DNA from: SFLA01 sp964485815 | GTDB taxonomy: Bacteria > Bacillota > Clostridia > Oscillospirales > CAG-382 | Direction of reading: 5' to 3' | Assembly: GCA_964485815.1 (NCBI GenBank) | Contig: CAZAJX010000017.1 | Location: 1 to 40,950 of the forward strand | DNA: 40,950 nucleotides | In this document: positions 32,299-40,886 of the stretch, in pieces | Numbering within the stretch: the first letter of the stretch is position 1 | Layout: each line of letters begins with the position of its first letter | The notes under the pieces: model-generated | The model's input: only the letters and a program-made list of their open reading frames with translations | Databases searched by the model: none | What the model was told of the DNA's origin: nothing | Position numbers and translations under genes: made by a program

Positions 32299-33726
32299 AT
32301 GGACAAGTTCTTCAAAATCTCTGAACGCGGCTCAAACGTTAAGACAGAGATAATGGCAGGTCTTACTACCTTCTTCGCTATGGCTTACATTGTTGTAACC
32401 AACCCCAATCAGGTTGTCGGCTTCAATTTCGGCGGCGAAATGGATACCATCTGGAATGCGGTATACGTTGCATCCATTTTGGTAGCATTTGTAGGTACCC
32501 TGCTTTACGCACTCTACGCAAAGCTTCCCTATGCACAGGCGTGCGGAATGGGTCTTAACTCATTCTTCTTCGTTTCCTTTATTCTTCCTGCTCTTCTCAC
32601 CGAAGGCGGCGACGTTATAAAGGGTTATCATGAAGGTCTTTTCGTTATTCTTCTTTCCGGTATAGTGTTCCTTATTCTTTCTATCACCGGCGCAAGAGAA
32701 TATATCGCAAAAGCACTGCCCGATTGTCTTAAAAAGGCTATTCCCGCAGGTATCGGTCTGTTTATCGCCTTCATCGGCTTCAAGAACGTTGGCATTATTC
32801 AGGCAAACCAATATACCTACGTACAGTTGTTTGATTTCCACGGCGCCATGTACAACGAAGCCGGCGAATTTCTCGGCGCTTTCGAAGCGTGGAAGGTTAT
32901 GGCTCCCGTTGTTCTCGCTCTTCTCGGTCTGTTCCTTATCGCTGTTCTTGATAAAAAGAAGGTTAAGGGCTCCGTTATAATCACCATCGGTGTTGTTACC
33001 GTTCTTTATTACCTTACCACCTGGACTGCTCCTTCCTTCGACCTTGGCAAGATCGGTCAGTCCTTCAAGGATTTCGGCGAAATCGGTATTATCGGCGCAT
33101 TCAAGGGATATACCATATTCTCCGGCGGCGCAAGCTCTATTATCAACGCTATCGTTCTTGTTATCACCTTTGCTCTCGTTGATATGTTCGATACCATCGG
33201 AACTCTTTACGGCACCGCTTCCCAGGCAAATATGCTTGATGAAAACGGCGACCCTATCGACGTAAACAAGGCTATGGCTTGCGACTCTATCGCAACCTGC
33301 GCAGGCGCAGTATTCGGAACCTCCACCTGTACCACCTTCGTTGAGTCTGCAGCAGGCGTAGCAGCAGGCGGCAGATCCGGTCTTACTTCTCTCGTAACCT
33401 CCATCTGCTTCTTCGTATGCTTGTTCCTTACTCCTCTTGCAGCTATCGTTCCCGCATGTGCAACCGCACCCGCACTTATCTACGTTGGCGTTCTTATGCT
33501 TAAGAACTTCTCCAAGGTTGATATGGACGATATCGCATCCGCAGTTCCCGCATTCCTCGCGCTTATTATGATGCCCCTTACTTACTCTATCTCCAACGGT
33601 ATTGCAGTAGGCGCTATCTCTTACGTTCTTATCCGTCTTTTCACCGGTAAGTTCTCCAAGAAGGATATCGTTGTTACCATCATCGGCATCCTCTTCCTCG
33701 CAAGATTCTTCCTTGTAACAATGTAA
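32299..33726 (+). CDS. NCS2-family purine permease, AzgA type (adenine/guanine/hypoxanthine)
   Basis: 475 residues with about 12-14 membrane helices. The opening GSNVKTEIMAGLTTFFAMAYIVVTNP is the hallmark of the AzgA (PbuG/GhxP) group. Other marks are MGLNSFFFV, DMFDTIGTLYG and STCTTFVESAAGVAAGGRSGLTS. It imports nucleobases with protons. AGGAGG at 32287-32292 stands 6 bases from the ATG. The leader (about 60 bases) is too short for, and shows no match to, a purine riboswitch. Codon use is strongly biased, implying high expression. Confidence 0.92.
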   Translation: MDKFFKISERGSNVKTEIMAGLTTFFAMAYIVVTNPNQVVGFNFGGEMDTIWNAVYVASILVAFVGTLLYALYAKLPYAQACGMGLNSFFFVSFILPALLTEGGDVIKGYHEGLFVILLSGIVFLILSITGAREYIAKALPDCLKKAIPAGIGLFIAFIGFKNVGIIQANQYTYVQLFDFHGAMYNEAGEFLGAFEAWKVMAPVVLALLGLFLIAVLDKKKVKGSVIITIGVVTVLYYLTTWTAPSFDLGKIGQSFKDFGEIGIIGAFKGYTIFSGGASSIINAIVLVITFALVDMFDTIGTLYGTASQANMLDENGDPIDVNKAMACDSIATCAGAVFGTSTCTTFVESAAGVAAGGRSGLTSLVTSICFFVCLFLTPLAAIVPACATAPALIYVGVLMLKNFSKVDMDDIASAVPAFLALIMMPLTYSISNGIAVGAISYVLIRLFTGKFSKKDIVVTIIGILFLARFFLVTM

Positions 33727-33738
33727 AAACAGTTTTTC

Positions 33739-33780
33739 ATATCCCGTTTGGTGAAAAAATCCCAAACGGGATATTTTTTT
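33739..33780 (+). terminator. Intrinsic terminator after the purine permease gene
   Basis: ATATCCCGTTTGG (33739-33751) pairs with CCAAACGGGATAT (33762-33774), followed by seven Ts. Confidence 0.95.
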
Positions 33781-33781
33781 G

Positions 33782-33810
33782 TTTACTTTTTCCTTGTTTT
33801 TTGGTATAAT
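33782..33810 (+). promoter_or_regulatory. Promoter of tex
   Basis: TTTACT at 33782-33787 (weak -35), a 17-bp spacer, and TATAAT at 33805-33810 with TGG before it. Confidence 0.7.
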
Positions 33811-33840
33811 ATCCCTATCAATTCCAAAGGGGAAGAACAA

Positions 33841-35991
33841 ATGGATATTATTGCAAAAATAGCTGAAGAGCTTCGTATAAAAGCAACTCAGGTAGAAGCG
33901 GCTGTAAAGCTAATTGACGAAGGAAATACCATTCCTTTTATCGCCCGTTACCGTAAAGAAGTCACCGGCTCTCTTGACGATACCGTGCTTCGTGATCTTG
34001 ATGAAAAGCTTCACGCTTACCGTGCTGTTGAGCAACGCAGGGAAGAGGTACGCCGTCTTATAACCGAGCAGGAGAAAATGACAGACGAGATCAATCTCGC
34101 TCTTGATAAAGCCGCTACCGTAGCGGAAATAGATGATATTTACCGTCCTTACCGTCCCAAGCGCAAGACCCGTGCTTCCGTTGCGGCGGATGCGGGACTC
34201 ACTCCGCTTTCCGAGCTTATGCTGGCGCAGGAAAAGGATACGGATATCGTTGCCGAAGCGGAAAAATATCTCAATCCCGAAAAGAAGATAAACACTGTAG
34301 ATGATGCCCTCCACGGCGCAATGGATATTATTGCAGAAGGCGTTTCCGATAACGCTTCTTTCCGTAAATGGATACGCGAATATACTATGAAAAACGGCTC
34401 TCTTACCACCAAGGCAAAGACAGAAGAGGACAGCGTTTACCGTATGTATTACGATAGAAGCGAGCCTCTTAAAAAGCTTGTTTCCCACCGCATTCTTGCT
34501 ATCGATCGCGGCGAGAAGGAAGGCTTCCTTTCCGTCAAGGTGGATGTGGATAAGGATTATATTGAAGGTTATCTTATCGGACAAACCGTTTCCAAGCAGA
34601 TATGCTCCTCAACGCAATATGTGAAGGACGCCGTTATCGACGGTTACGAAAGACTTATCGCGCCCTCCATCCAGAACGAGGTGCGCAGCGATATCACCGC
34701 TTCCGCACAGGAGCAGGCAATAAAGGTCTTTGGCGAAAACCTGCGCAACCTGTTGATGCAGGCACCCGTTAAGGGCAAGGTTATTATGGGCTTTGACCCT
34801 GCATACCGTACGGGCTGTAAAATCGCCGTAGTCGGCGAAAACGGCGAGGTTCTGGATACTACTGTTGTTTATCCCACACCTCCCCAGAACCGTACCGAGG
34901 ACGCGGAGCGTGTGCTTTCTGCGTTGGTAAAGAAATACGGAATAGATATTATTTCCATCGGTAACGGCACCGCAAGCAAGGAGAGCGAGATTTTCGTTTC
35001 CTCTCTCCTTCCCAAGCTTAACCGTCCCGTAAGCTATATTATGACAAACGAAGCAGGCGCGTCCGTTTACTCCGCTTCCAAGCTGGGCGCAGAGGAGTTC
35101 CCTCAGTTTGACGTTTCCTTGAGAAGCGCAGTATCCATCGCCCGCCGTGTTCAGGATCCCCTTGCAGAGCTTGTGAAAATTGACCCCAAGGCCATCGGAG
35201 TAGGACAGTACCAGCACGATATGAACCCTAAGGCGCTTTCCGCTTCTCTTGACGGTGTGGTAGAGGATGCGGTTTCTTCCGTGGGCGTTGACCTTAACTC
35301 CGCTTCCGTATCTCTTCTTTCCCGTGTTGCGGGTATTTCCTCCAAGACTGCCAAGGCGATATACGATTACAGAAACGAAAACCGCCTTTTCACCTCCCGC
35401 GAGGAGCTTAAAAAGGTTAAAGGTATCGGCGACAAAGCCTTCACCCAGTGCGCAGGCTTTTTGCGTGTTTCCGAGAGTGAAGAGGTGCTGGATAACACTG
35501 CCGTTCACCCCGAAAGCTACGAATCCGCCCGTTTGCTTCTTAAAAAGCTGGGCTATACCGAGCAGGACGTTCGTGAGCGCAAGCTTGACGATATCAAGGC
35601 AAAGGCAGCCCTTGTGGGTATAGACACTCTTTCGGAATCTATCGGTGTCGGCGTTCAGACTCTTAATGATATGCTGGGTGAGCTTACCAAGCCGGGACGC
35701 GACCCCCGTGATGAGCTTCCCAAGCCTATCCTTCGTACCGATGCTATGGATATTTCCTCTCTTAAAGTAGGTATGGAATTTGTGGGCACGGTTCGTAACG
35801 TAGCGGATTTCGGCGCGTTCGTTGATATCGGCGTTCATCAGGATGGTCTGGTGCACATCTCCAAGCTTGCCAAGGGCTTTGTGCGCAGAGCGCAGGACGT
35901 TACCAAGGTAGGGGAGATAATCAAGGTCCGCGTTATAGATGTTGACGTTGCAAAAAAACGCATATCCTTGGAACGTGTTTTTGAAAAATAA
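33841..35991 (+). CDS. tex: Tex, RNA-binding transcription accessory protein
   Basis: 716 residues, standard Tex length. In order: N-terminal helical region (NTIPFIARYRKE), a YqgF/RNase-H-like domain starting GFDPAYRTGCKIAVVGENG (about 317), helix-hairpin-helix pairs (SLLSRVAGISSKTAKAIYDY; KVKGIGDKAFTQCAGFLRV, about 496-543), and a C-terminal S1 RNA-binding domain (about 642-715). ATG 33841 is chosen because the AAGGGGA site just precedes it; an in-frame extension upstream would pass through the promoter and terminator. It is implicated in transcription and RNA metabolism; its molecular activity is poorly defined. Confidence 0.96.
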   Translation: MDIIAKIAEELRIKATQVEAAVKLIDEGNTIPFIARYRKEVTGSLDDTVLRDLDEKLHAYRAVEQRREEVRRLITEQEKMTDEINLALDKAATVAEIDDIYRPYRPKRKTRASVAADAGLTPLSELMLAQEKDTDIVAEAEKYLNPEKKINTVDDALHGAMDIIAEGVSDNASFRKWIREYTMKNGSLTTKAKTEEDSVYRMYYDRSEPLKKLVSHRILAIDRGEKEGFLSVKVDVDKDYIEGYLIGQTVSKQICSSTQYVKDAVIDGYERLIAPSIQNEVRSDITASAQEQAIKVFGENLRNLLMQAPVKGKVIMGFDPAYRTGCKIAVVGENGEVLDTTVVYPTPPQNRTEDAERVLSALVKKYGIDIISIGNGTASKESEIFVSSLLPKLNRPVSYIMTNEAGASVYSASKLGAEEFPQFDVSLRSAVSIARRVQDPLAELVKIDPKAIGVGQYQHDMNPKALSASLDGVVEDAVSSVGVDLNSASVSLLSRVAGISSKTAKAIYDYRNENRLFTSREELKKVKGIGDKAFTQCAGFLRVSESEEVLDNTAVHPESYESARLLLKKLGYTEQDVRERKLDDIKAKAALVGIDTLSESIGVGVQTLNDMLGELTKPGRDPRDELPKPILRTDAMDISSLKVGMEFVGTVRNVADFGAFVDIGVHQDGLVHISKLAKGFVRRAQDVTKVGEIIKVRVIDVDVAKKRISLERVFEK

Positions 35992-36020
35992 TTGACATAC
36001 CTTAGGTTTTGTTGTATAAT
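35992..36020 (+). promoter_or_regulatory. Consensus promoter of the hydrogenase maturation operon
   Basis: TTGACA at 35992-35997, a 17-bp spacer, TATAAT at 36015-36020. It starts directly after the tex stop codon. Confidence 0.93.
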
Positions 36021-36026
36021 GATCTT

Positions 36027-36124
36027 ACCTGAAAGAAAGATTTTATCTGACTCAAAGGTGTGGTCAAAAAATATAAAAATCTATGTTTTGCCGCGCCTTT
36101 TTTATGGCGCGGTATTTTATTTTT
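36027..36124 (+). promoter_or_regulatory. Structured leader with terminator hairpin (attenuator candidate) before the TM1266-hydE-hydG-hydF operon
   Basis: The about 100-base leader has a terminator-like stem: TGCCGCGCC (36089-36097) with GGCGCGGTA (36106-36114), followed by a T-rich run to 36124. The ribosome site GGAG begins at 36125, so termination would remove it. Upstream, AGATTTTAT (36038-36046) can pair with ATAAAAATCT (36073-36082), TGAC (36048-36051) with GTCA (36063-36066), and alternatively ACCT (36027-36030) with AGGT (36056-36059). I do not recognise it as a known riboswitch. Attenuation is inference. Confidence 0.55.
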
Positions 36125-36133
36125 GGAGTATAT

Positions 36134-36391
36134 ATGGAAACAAGAATCGCAGTTATAAGCATAATAGTTGAAAAAAGCGAATCCGCAGAAAGCATTAATT
36201 CCATTCTTCACGAATACGGCGAATATATTATCGGCAGAATGGGCATTCCTTACCGCCGCAGAGGCGTTAATATTATAAGTATTGCTTTGGAAGCACCTCA
36301 GAATACCGTTGCCGCCCTTTCCGGCAAAATCGGAAAGATAGACGGTGTCAGCGTAAAGACCGCATATTCGGGAGCTGTTTTCAATGACTGA
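36134..36391 (+). CDS. TM1266-family iron-only hydrogenase system regulator
   Basis: 85 residues, an ACT/NikR-C-like small domain (ETRIAVISIIVEKSESAESINSILHEYG, then GIPYRRRGVNIISIALEA). This family is habitually found beside hydE/hydG/hydF and is assumed to regulate the system; the mechanism is not established. ATG 36134 follows GGAG (36125-36128) by 5 bases; an earlier in-frame ATG would lie in the leader hairpin. Its end overlaps hydE by 8 bases. Confidence 0.85.
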   Translation: METRIAVISIIVEKSESAESINSILHEYGEYIIGRMGIPYRRRGVNIISIALEAPQNTVAALSGKIGKIDGVSVKTAYSGAVFND

Positions 36392-37424
36392 ACTTGTAAG
36401 TAAGCTGTTAACCGAAAGACGGCTTTCAAAATCGGAATATGCCCGTCTTATCACCGAACATACCGATGATGATGCCCGCATTCTTGCCGAGGAAGCCTGC
36501 CGTATCCGCAACGGGATATACGGTCCTACGGTATACGTCCGCGGGCTTATCGAAATAAGCAATTTCTGCCGTAATGATTGTTATTACTGCGGTATCCGTA
36601 AAAGTAACAAAAATTGCGTTCGTTACCGACTTACTCCCGAAGAAATACTGGAGTGCTGCGACGAAGGCTATTCTCTCGGATTCCGCACCTTTGTGCTTCA
36701 GGGCGGCGAGGACGGTTATTATACCGACGATACGGTTTGCCGCATCGTAAGCGAAATAAAAAAACGCTTTCCCGAATGTGCAGTTACCTTGTCGCTGGGG
36801 GAAAAAAGCTACGAAAGCTACCTTGCATTCTTTAACGCAGGGGCAGACAGATACCTTCTCCGCCACGAAACCGCGGATGCAGAGCATTACAGCCGTCTTC
36901 ACCCCCAAAATCTTACTCTTGAAAACCGTATGCGCTGTCTTAACGATCTTCGTAATATCGGGTATCAGGTGGGCGCAGGATTTATGGTGGGAAGTCCGTT
37001 TCAGACATCCGAGCATATCGCAGAGGACCTTTGCTTTATAGAGCGTCTTAAACCGGATATGTGCGGTATCGGTCCCTTTGTGCCTCACAAGGATACGCCG
37101 TTTGGCGGCTTCTCTATGGGAAGCGCCGTTCTTACCTGCTTTTTGCTTTCCGTAATACGCATTATCCATCCCGCTGTATTACTTCCCGCAACTACCGCTT
37201 TGGGCACGATCATGGAGAACGGACGGGAAAAAGGTATACTTTCAGGCGCAAACGTGGTAATGCCCAATCTTTCTCCTACCTCCGTGCGGAAAAAATATGA
37301 ATTATACGATAACAAGCTTTCCGACGGTGCCGAATCCGCCCAATGCTTACAGCAATTAAAAGAACGTGTCGCCTCTGTGGGATGTACCGTGGCAGTACAT
37401 CGGGGCGACGTTAAGAAAGGATAA
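36384..37424 (+). CDS. hydE: [FeFe]-hydrogenase H-cluster radical SAM maturase HydE
   Basis: 346 residues. The radical SAM cluster motif is C62-x3-C66-x2-C69 in NFCRNDCYYCGIRKSN. FVLQGGED and the ALLPATTALGTI-like barrel strands fit HydE/PylB. HydE is thought to process the cysteine-bound iron-carbonyl-cyanide synthon into the H-cluster dithiolate precursor. The reading frame overlaps the regulator by 8 bases, so it is translationally coupled. Seven bases separate it from hydG. Confidence 0.95.
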   Translation: MTELVSKLLTERRLSKSEYARLITEHTDDDARILAEEACRIRNGIYGPTVYVRGLIEISNFCRNDCYYCGIRKSNKNCVRYRLTPEEILECCDEGYSLGFRTFVLQGGEDGYYTDDTVCRIVSEIKKRFPECAVTLSLGEKSYESYLAFFNAGADRYLLRHETADAEHYSRLHPQNLTLENRMRCLNDLRNIGYQVGAGFMVGSPFQTSEHIAEDLCFIERLKPDMCGIGPFVPHKDTPFGGFSMGSAVLTCFLLSVIRIIHPAVLLPATTALGTIMENGREKGILSGANVVMPNLSPTSVRKKYELYDNKLSDGAESAQCLQQLKERVASVGCTVAVHRGDVKKG

Positions 37425-37430
37425 AATATT

Positions 37431-38879
37431 ATGGCAATCTATAATCCCGCTTCCCTTGATCCCAATGAGTTTATCAATGATGCGGAAATCTTGGAAACTC
37501 TTGAATATGCGGAGCAAAACAAAAACAATATTCCTCTTATCGATTCAATTCTGGAAAAAGCCCGTCCCGTAAAGAACGGAAACGGCTGTACCTGCAAGGG
37601 ACTTACTCACAGAGAGGCATCCGTGCTTCTCGCCTGCGATATTCCCGAAAAGGTAGAGGAGATTTACAAGATCGCAGAGGAGATAAAGCAGGCATTTTAC
37701 GGAAACCGTATCGTTATCTTTGCGCCTCTCTATCTTTCCAACTATTGCGTAAACGGATGCGTTTACTGCCCGTATCACCTTAAAAACAAGCATATCGCCC
37801 GTAAAAAGCTTACCCAGCAGGAAGTGGAAGCAGAGGTTATCGCTTTGCAGGATATGGGACATAAGCGTCTTGCCATTGAGGCAGGTGAGGATCCCGTACA
37901 CAATCCTATCGAATATATCCTTGAATGTATTAACACCATATACAGCGTAAAACACAAAAACGGCGCTATCCGCCGTGTAAATGTGAATATCGCCGCCACC
38001 ACTGTCGAAAACTACCGTAAGCTTAAGGACGCAGGTATCGGCACCTATATTCTTTTCCAGGAAACCTACCACAAGGAAAGTTATCTCAAGCTTCATCCTA
38101 CGGGGCCCAAGCACGATTACGATTATCATACCACCGCTATGGACAGAGCTATGGAGGGCGGTATTGATGACGTGGGATTGGGTGTTCTTTTCGGACTTGA
38201 GCTTTATAAATACGAATTCGCAGGTCTGCTTATGCACGCCGAGCATCTTGAGGCGGCTCACGGCGTAGGACCTCATACCATAAGCGTGCCCAGATTAAAG
38301 CGGGCTGACGATATTAACCCCGATGAATTCGATAACGGTATTTCCGATGATATTTTCGCAAAAATTACCGCTTGTATCCGCCTCGCCGTGCCCTACACGG
38401 GAATTATCATTTCCACCCGCGAAACCGAAGCAACACGAAGCAAGCTTCTCCGTCTTGGCGTTTCTCAGGTAAGCGGCGGTTCCAGAACCTCTGTAGGCGG
38501 ATATACCACCGAAGAGCGCCCTCACGATACCGAGCAGTTCGACGTATCCGACCAGCGTTCTCTTGATGAGGTAGTAAAGTGGCTTATGGAAAACGGACAT
38601 ATTCCTTCCTTCTGCACCGCCTGCTACAGAGAGGGCAGAACGGGGGATCGTTTTATGAGCCTTTGCAAATCGGGACAGATAATCAACTGCTGTCATCCCA
38701 ACGCGCTTATGACACTTTCCGAATATCTTGAAGACTACGCTTCCGAATCAACCAAGGAAGTAGGGTATAAGATGGTTGAAACCGAGCTTGAAAAGATAAC
38801 CAATTTCAAGGTAAAGGAAATAGCTGTTCAGAATATTTCGGATATCCGCGCTTCCAATCGACGCGATTTCCGTTTTTAG
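37431..38879 (+). CDS. hydG: [FeFe]-hydrogenase H-cluster radical SAM maturase HydG (tyrosine lyase)
   Basis: 482 residues, full length. The radical SAM motif is C106-x3-C110-x2-C113 (LSNYCVNGCVYCPYH). The C-terminal second-cluster motif CTACYREGRTG...C fits CxxCx22C. HydG splits tyrosine into p-cresol and dehydroglycine, giving CO and CN for the H-cluster. A ThiH/ThiH-like reading is excluded by the C-terminal cluster motif and context. AAAGG at 37416-37420 precedes the ATG. Confidence 0.97.
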   Translation: MAIYNPASLDPNEFINDAEILETLEYAEQNKNNIPLIDSILEKARPVKNGNGCTCKGLTHREASVLLACDIPEKVEEIYKIAEEIKQAFYGNRIVIFAPLYLSNYCVNGCVYCPYHLKNKHIARKKLTQQEVEAEVIALQDMGHKRLAIEAGEDPVHNPIEYILECINTIYSVKHKNGAIRRVNVNIAATTVENYRKLKDAGIGTYILFQETYHKESYLKLHPTGPKHDYDYHTTAMDRAMEGGIDDVGLGVLFGLELYKYEFAGLLMHAEHLEAAHGVGPHTISVPRLKRADDINPDEFDNGISDDIFAKITACIRLAVPYTGIIISTRETEATRSKLLRLGVSQVSGGSRTSVGGYTTEERPHDTEQFDVSDQRSLDEVVKWLMENGHIPSFCTACYREGRTGDRFMSLCKSGQIINCCHPNALMTLSEYLEDYASESTKEVGYKMVETELEKITNFKVKEIAVQNISDIRASNRRDFRF

Positions 38880-38893
38880 CAGGAGAAAAACTT

Positions 38894-40087
38894 ATGTCGC
38901 TTAATCAAACCGTATCGGGCGAAAGATTACATATAAGCTTTTTCGGTAAGCGCAATGCGGGGAAATCCAGCCTTGTCAACGCCGTTACAGGGCAGGAACT
39001 TTCCGTGGTGTCCGATGTTGCGGGCACTACCACAGACCCCGTCAAAAAGGCGATGGAGCTATTTCCCGTAGGCCCCGTGCTTATTACGGATACTCCCGGC
39101 TTTGATGATATCGGCGAGCTTGGCGGTAAGCGTGTGGAAAAAACCTTGCGCGTGCTTGCCTCTACCGATGTTGCTGTCCTTGTTGTGGACGGAACAAAAG
39201 GCTTTACAGATGAAGACGAGCAGATGCTTTCATTGATACAAAAAAGAGGCACGCCTTGCTTGATCGTGTATACAAAATCCGATCTCGGCACGGCGGTCAA
39301 AACCCACGAAGGCCTTTCTCTTTCTTCGGCAAACGGTGAGAATATCGATCAGTTCAAATCAATGCTGGGAAAGACGGGAGTTAAAAAGCAGGGAAAATAT
39401 ATACTGCGGGACCTTGTTACCCCGGGCGATACCGTTTTGCTCGTCATACCCGTGGATGAATCCGCGCCCAGGGGCAGGCTTATTCTCCCTCAGCAGCAGA
39501 CCCTGCGTGAGCTTTTGGACATTCATTGTATACCCGTGTGCTGTCAGGATACAGAGGTGAAAGCCACTCTCGCCGCTTTGAAGGATCCTCCCAAGCTTGT
39601 CATTACGGATTCTCAAGCCTTCGGCAGAGTGTCGAAGGACGTGCCCGAGGAAATTATGTTAACCTCTTTTTCCATACTTTTTGCCCGCTATAAAGGAGAT
39701 CTTCTTTCTCTCGTTTCGGGCGCAAATGCGTTAAAGAGCTTGACGGACTGCAAGAAAGTTCTTATATCCGAGGGATGTACTCATCACCGACAGTGCGGCG
39801 ATATAGGAAGCGTTAAGATTCCTGCGTGGATACGTAAATATACCGGCGCGGAACCTGAATTGGTATTCTCATCGGGCAATGATTTTCCTTTGGATCTATC
39901 CGATTTTTCTCTTGTTATTCATTGCGGCGGATGTATGCTTAACGAAGCGGAGATGGCGCATAGATTATCTCTTGCAAAAGAGCAGGGGATTCCTATGGTC
40001 AATTACGGTGTGGCTATCGCGTGTATGAACGGAATTCTGAAGCGCGCTCTGGTGCCATTCCCCGAAGTTTTGGGATTGCTTGAATAA
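38894..40087 (+). CDS. hydF: [FeFe]-hydrogenase maturation GTPase HydF
   Basis: 397 residues. GTPase motifs: GKRNAGKS (18-25), DTPG (66-69) and TKSD (127-130, in place of NKxD). The C-terminal [4Fe-4S] site is C295-x-H297 followed by H343-C344-G-G-C347, the CxHx(about 45)HCxxC pattern. HydF is the scaffold on which HydE and HydG products are built before transfer to the hydrogenase. AGGAG at 38881-38885 lies 8 bases before the ATG. Last gene of the operon; no hydA lies in the window. Confidence 0.97.
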   Translation: MSLNQTVSGERLHISFFGKRNAGKSSLVNAVTGQELSVVSDVAGTTTDPVKKAMELFPVGPVLITDTPGFDDIGELGGKRVEKTLRVLASTDVAVLVVDGTKGFTDEDEQMLSLIQKRGTPCLIVYTKSDLGTAVKTHEGLSLSSANGENIDQFKSMLGKTGVKKQGKYILRDLVTPGDTVLLVIPVDESAPRGRLILPQQQTLRELLDIHCIPVCCQDTEVKATLAALKDPPKLVITDSQAFGRVSKDVPEEIMLTSFSILFARYKGDLLSLVSGANALKSLTDCKKVLISEGCTHHRQCGDIGSVKIPAWIRKYTGAEPELVFSSGNDFPLDLSDFSLVIHCGGCMLNEAEMAHRLSLAKEQGIPMVNYGVAIACMNGILKRALVPFPEVLGLLE

Positions 40088-40091
40088 TATT

Positions 40092-40127
40092 AAAAGGTGT
40101 CCGTATTATGTTAACGGACACCTTTTT
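40092..40127. terminator. Terminator between hydF and the converging PAP2 gene
   Basis: AAAAGGTGTCCGT (40092-40104) pairs with ACGGACACCTTTT (40114-40126). Ts follow on the plus strand, and a T-rich tail on the minus strand makes it bidirectional. The PAP2 stop codon lies inside the loop. Confidence 0.9.
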
Positions 40128-40788
40128 CTCGAAGTGATTTGTTTTTGATTTTTAATATTATTATATAACCGATGTGAAGAACCGCAAACAACAGTAATGC
40201 GGATGCGAAATCAATAACCGAATGTTGTTTTATAAACATTGTGGAAAGGCATATGAGCACACACAAGGTTACGCTGGCAATATTTATCCAAAGCTTTGTT
40301 GCCTTACAGCGGAGCATCGCCGCCGCAAGCACAACAGAGCCGTAAACGTGCATACTGGGGAATACCAGTCTTGGCGGTGTATCGCAGGAATAAATAAAAG
40401 CGGTAAGCTTTGTGAATATGTTGCTTCTGCCAAGGTTTTCGAGCAGGTTTTCATCTCTTATTATCTGAGTGGGAAAAACGGTGTTGCCGGCAAGGCATAT
40501 TACCATTCCGATAATCGTCATCAAAGCCAGATACATATATTCCTGCTTGTTTCCGTTCCGTGCAATGTAAACGTTTACGAATAGAATATACGGATACCAC
40601 AAAACGTAGGGAATTATGAATAACTCGCAAAAAGGAATAAGATTATCTATACTGTTGAAGGGTATCATAATTACTTCGTTTCCGAATATCGAAAATCTTA
40701 AAGCTACCTGATACCATATAATTTGTATAAACCAATATAACGAAAGAAGTGTATACGGCTTCTCTTTAAAAAATCTGTACAGTTTCAT
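40111..40788 (-). CDS. PAP2-like membrane phosphatase (inositolphosphotransferase/AUR1-like subgroup)
   Basis: 225 residues with about six membrane helices. The PAP2 motifs are FPSMHV (Pro144-His147) and STMFIKQHSVIDF (Ser182, His189, Asp193). This is the AUR1/PAP2_3 pattern (FPSLHV...T..KQHY..D), in which the classic K-x6-RP motif and C3 arginine are absent. It probably acts on lipid phosphates or transfers headgroups at the membrane surface. AGGAG (40796-40800, minus) lies 7 bases before the ATG. Confidence 0.85.
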   Translation of the reverse strand: MKLYRFFKEKPYTLLSLYWFIQIIWYQVALRFSIFGNEVIMIPFNSIDNLIPFCELFIIPYVLWYPYILFVNVYIARNGNKQEYMYLALMTIIGMVICLAGNTVFPTQIIRDENLLENLGRSNIFTKLTAFIYSCDTPPRLVFPSMHVYGSVVLAAAMLRCKATKLWINIASVTLCVLICLSTMFIKQHSVIDFASALLLFAVLHIGYIIILKIKNKSLREKGVR

Positions 40789-40811
40789 TTTTGTTCTCCT
40801 TGTCGAAAAAC

Positions 40812-40840
40812 ATTATAACTCTGTTTCCCTTAAAAATCAA
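40812..40840 (-). promoter_or_regulatory. Promoter of the PAP2-like gene
   Basis: Minus-strand TTGATT (40835-40840), a 17-bp spacer, TATAAT (40812-40817). Confidence 0.8.
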
Positions 40841-40847
40841 TATCAGG

Positions 40848-40876
40848 TTGACAAAATCCTTCCTTTGGTGTAAAAT
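40848..40876 (+). promoter_or_regulatory. Promoter of the tRNA-Arg gene
   Basis: TTGACA at 40848-40853, a 17-bp spacer, TAAAAT at 40871-40876. It is back to back with the PAP2 promoter. Confidence 0.85.
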
Positions 40877-40886
40877 ACACGGGCAC

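Noticed and set aside
36002..36562. A 186-codon minus-strand frame across the hydrogenase leader
   Set aside because: It is antisense to the promoter, leader, regulator and hydE start, with no ribosome site.
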